Positions 40,474 through 40,747 of a stretch of 40,747 nucleotides of DNA are shown here, in pieces. Source of the DNA: a virus. The position numbers were made by a program, and so were the translations under genes. The notes under the pieces are model-generated. The model did no database searches, was not told where the DNA came from, and was given only the letters and a program-made list of their open reading frames with translations. Numbering within the stretch: the first letter of the stretch is position 1; the number at the start of each line of letters is the position of its first letter. The stretch spans positions 1 to 40,747 of the IMG/VR virus record IMGVR_UViG_3300006922_000057; one strand, given 5' to 3'.

Positions 40474-40747
40474 TTACGACGGTACATCTATTCCTCTAGC
40501 TGTAACCGGCATACCACTTGATATTGCATTAGCCGTACTATATGGCGCGTCACCTACTAAACTACCTTCTGACATTCCGCTAGACACTCCATTAGCTGTT
40601 GTACCTACACCGTTTGTTAAAGCGCTTACTGGCATACCATTACTTTCTCCATTGTTTGATCCTATTTCGTCAGCTACAATCCAATCATTTCCATTGAAAC
40701 TACTATTTTCACCTAACTGCCACCACGCTACAGGAGCTGCACCAGAA
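40474..40747 (-). CDS. LamG-like (concanavalin-fold) adhesin or fibre, C-terminal end (5' truncated by window edge)
   Basis: The frame is open from the window edge to the TAA at 40474-40476, giving about 90 C-terminal residues. It opens with PVAWWQLGENSSFNGNDWIV followed by ADEIGSN, the style of LamG/jelly-roll modules in marine phage tail and head fibres. Three imperfect repeats of about 20 residues follow, each with an N-x-x-S-x-GM core (NGESNGM, NGVSSGM, NAISSGM). Probably a receptor-binding or surface decoration protein. Only part of the gene is present, so its size is unknown. Confidence 0.6.
   Translation of the reverse strand, partial: SGAAPVAWWQLGENSSFNGNDWIVADEIGSNNGESNGMPVSALTNGVGTTANGVSSGMSEGSLVGDAPYSTANAISSGMPVTARGIDVPS

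Noticed and set aside
1-40747. tRNA genes, CRISPR array, integrase or attachment sites
   Set aside because: No TTCRANNC-type tRNA loop with matching stems, no regularly spaced repeats, and no recombinase motifs were seen.

Overview
The window reads as one contiguous piece of an AT-rich, short-tailed (podovirus-like) marine bacteriophage genome. Both ends cut through genes: a DNA ligase on the left and a LamG-like adhesin or fibre on the right. So this is a permuted fragment or part of a larger genome. No integrase, tRNA, CRISPR array, DNA polymerase or endolysin was seen; the missing core genes presumably lie outside. Almost no start codon has a Shine-Dalgarno motif. Most are preceded by A/T-rich leaders with A close to the ATG. 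This habit, the sizes and order of TerL (741 aa), portal (806 aa), capsid (487 aa) and nozzle proteins, and the AT-richness suggest a marine Bacteroidetes (flavobacterial) host and distant affinity to crAss-like or Cellulophaga podoviruses. That assignment is inference.

Left arm (1-11384, + strand): tightly packed, mostly overlapping early/middle genes. In order: ATP-dependent DNA ligase (partial), small zinc-ribbon and basic proteins, a pyrimidine-dimer-glycosylase-like protein, an HTH protein, a sigma-70-family factor, an ERF single-strand annealing protein with a PD-(D/E)XK exonuclease, an SSB-like protein, and a T7 gp4-like primase-helicase. A nucleotide-metabolism block follows: a thymidylate-synthase-fold enzyme whose pyrimidine-reading residue is Asp (as in dCMP hydroxymethylase), a GIY-YIG-like/MazG fusion, a second MazG-like protein, a T7 endonuclease I-like nuclease and a B12-dependent class II ribonucleotide reductase. 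The arm ends with a small membrane protein and a 15-residue Cys-rich micropeptide.

Junction (11391-11423): a bidirectional hairpin terminator separates the two convergent transcription units.

Right arm (11468-40747, - strand, read right to left): virion genes. From the right edge come the partial LamG-like protein, three small conserved phage proteins, a tandem GroES-like protein, candidate small terminase, TerL, portal, scaffold, major capsid protein, and two proteins of unknown role bracketed by intrinsic terminators. Then two connector/ring proteins, two tail-nozzle proteins, and three internal/ejection proteins. The last is a 2995-residue giant carrying a zincin motif, a possible sigma-region-2-like helical segment, a HAD phosphatase domain and a conserved C-terminal block.

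How it could work together (inference): the giant ejected proteins enter with the DNA. The left arm supplies replication, recombination, dNTP supply and perhaps modified cytosine. The phage sigma factor may redirect host RNA polymerase to the right arm, where internal terminators adjust the dose of capsid versus tail proteins.
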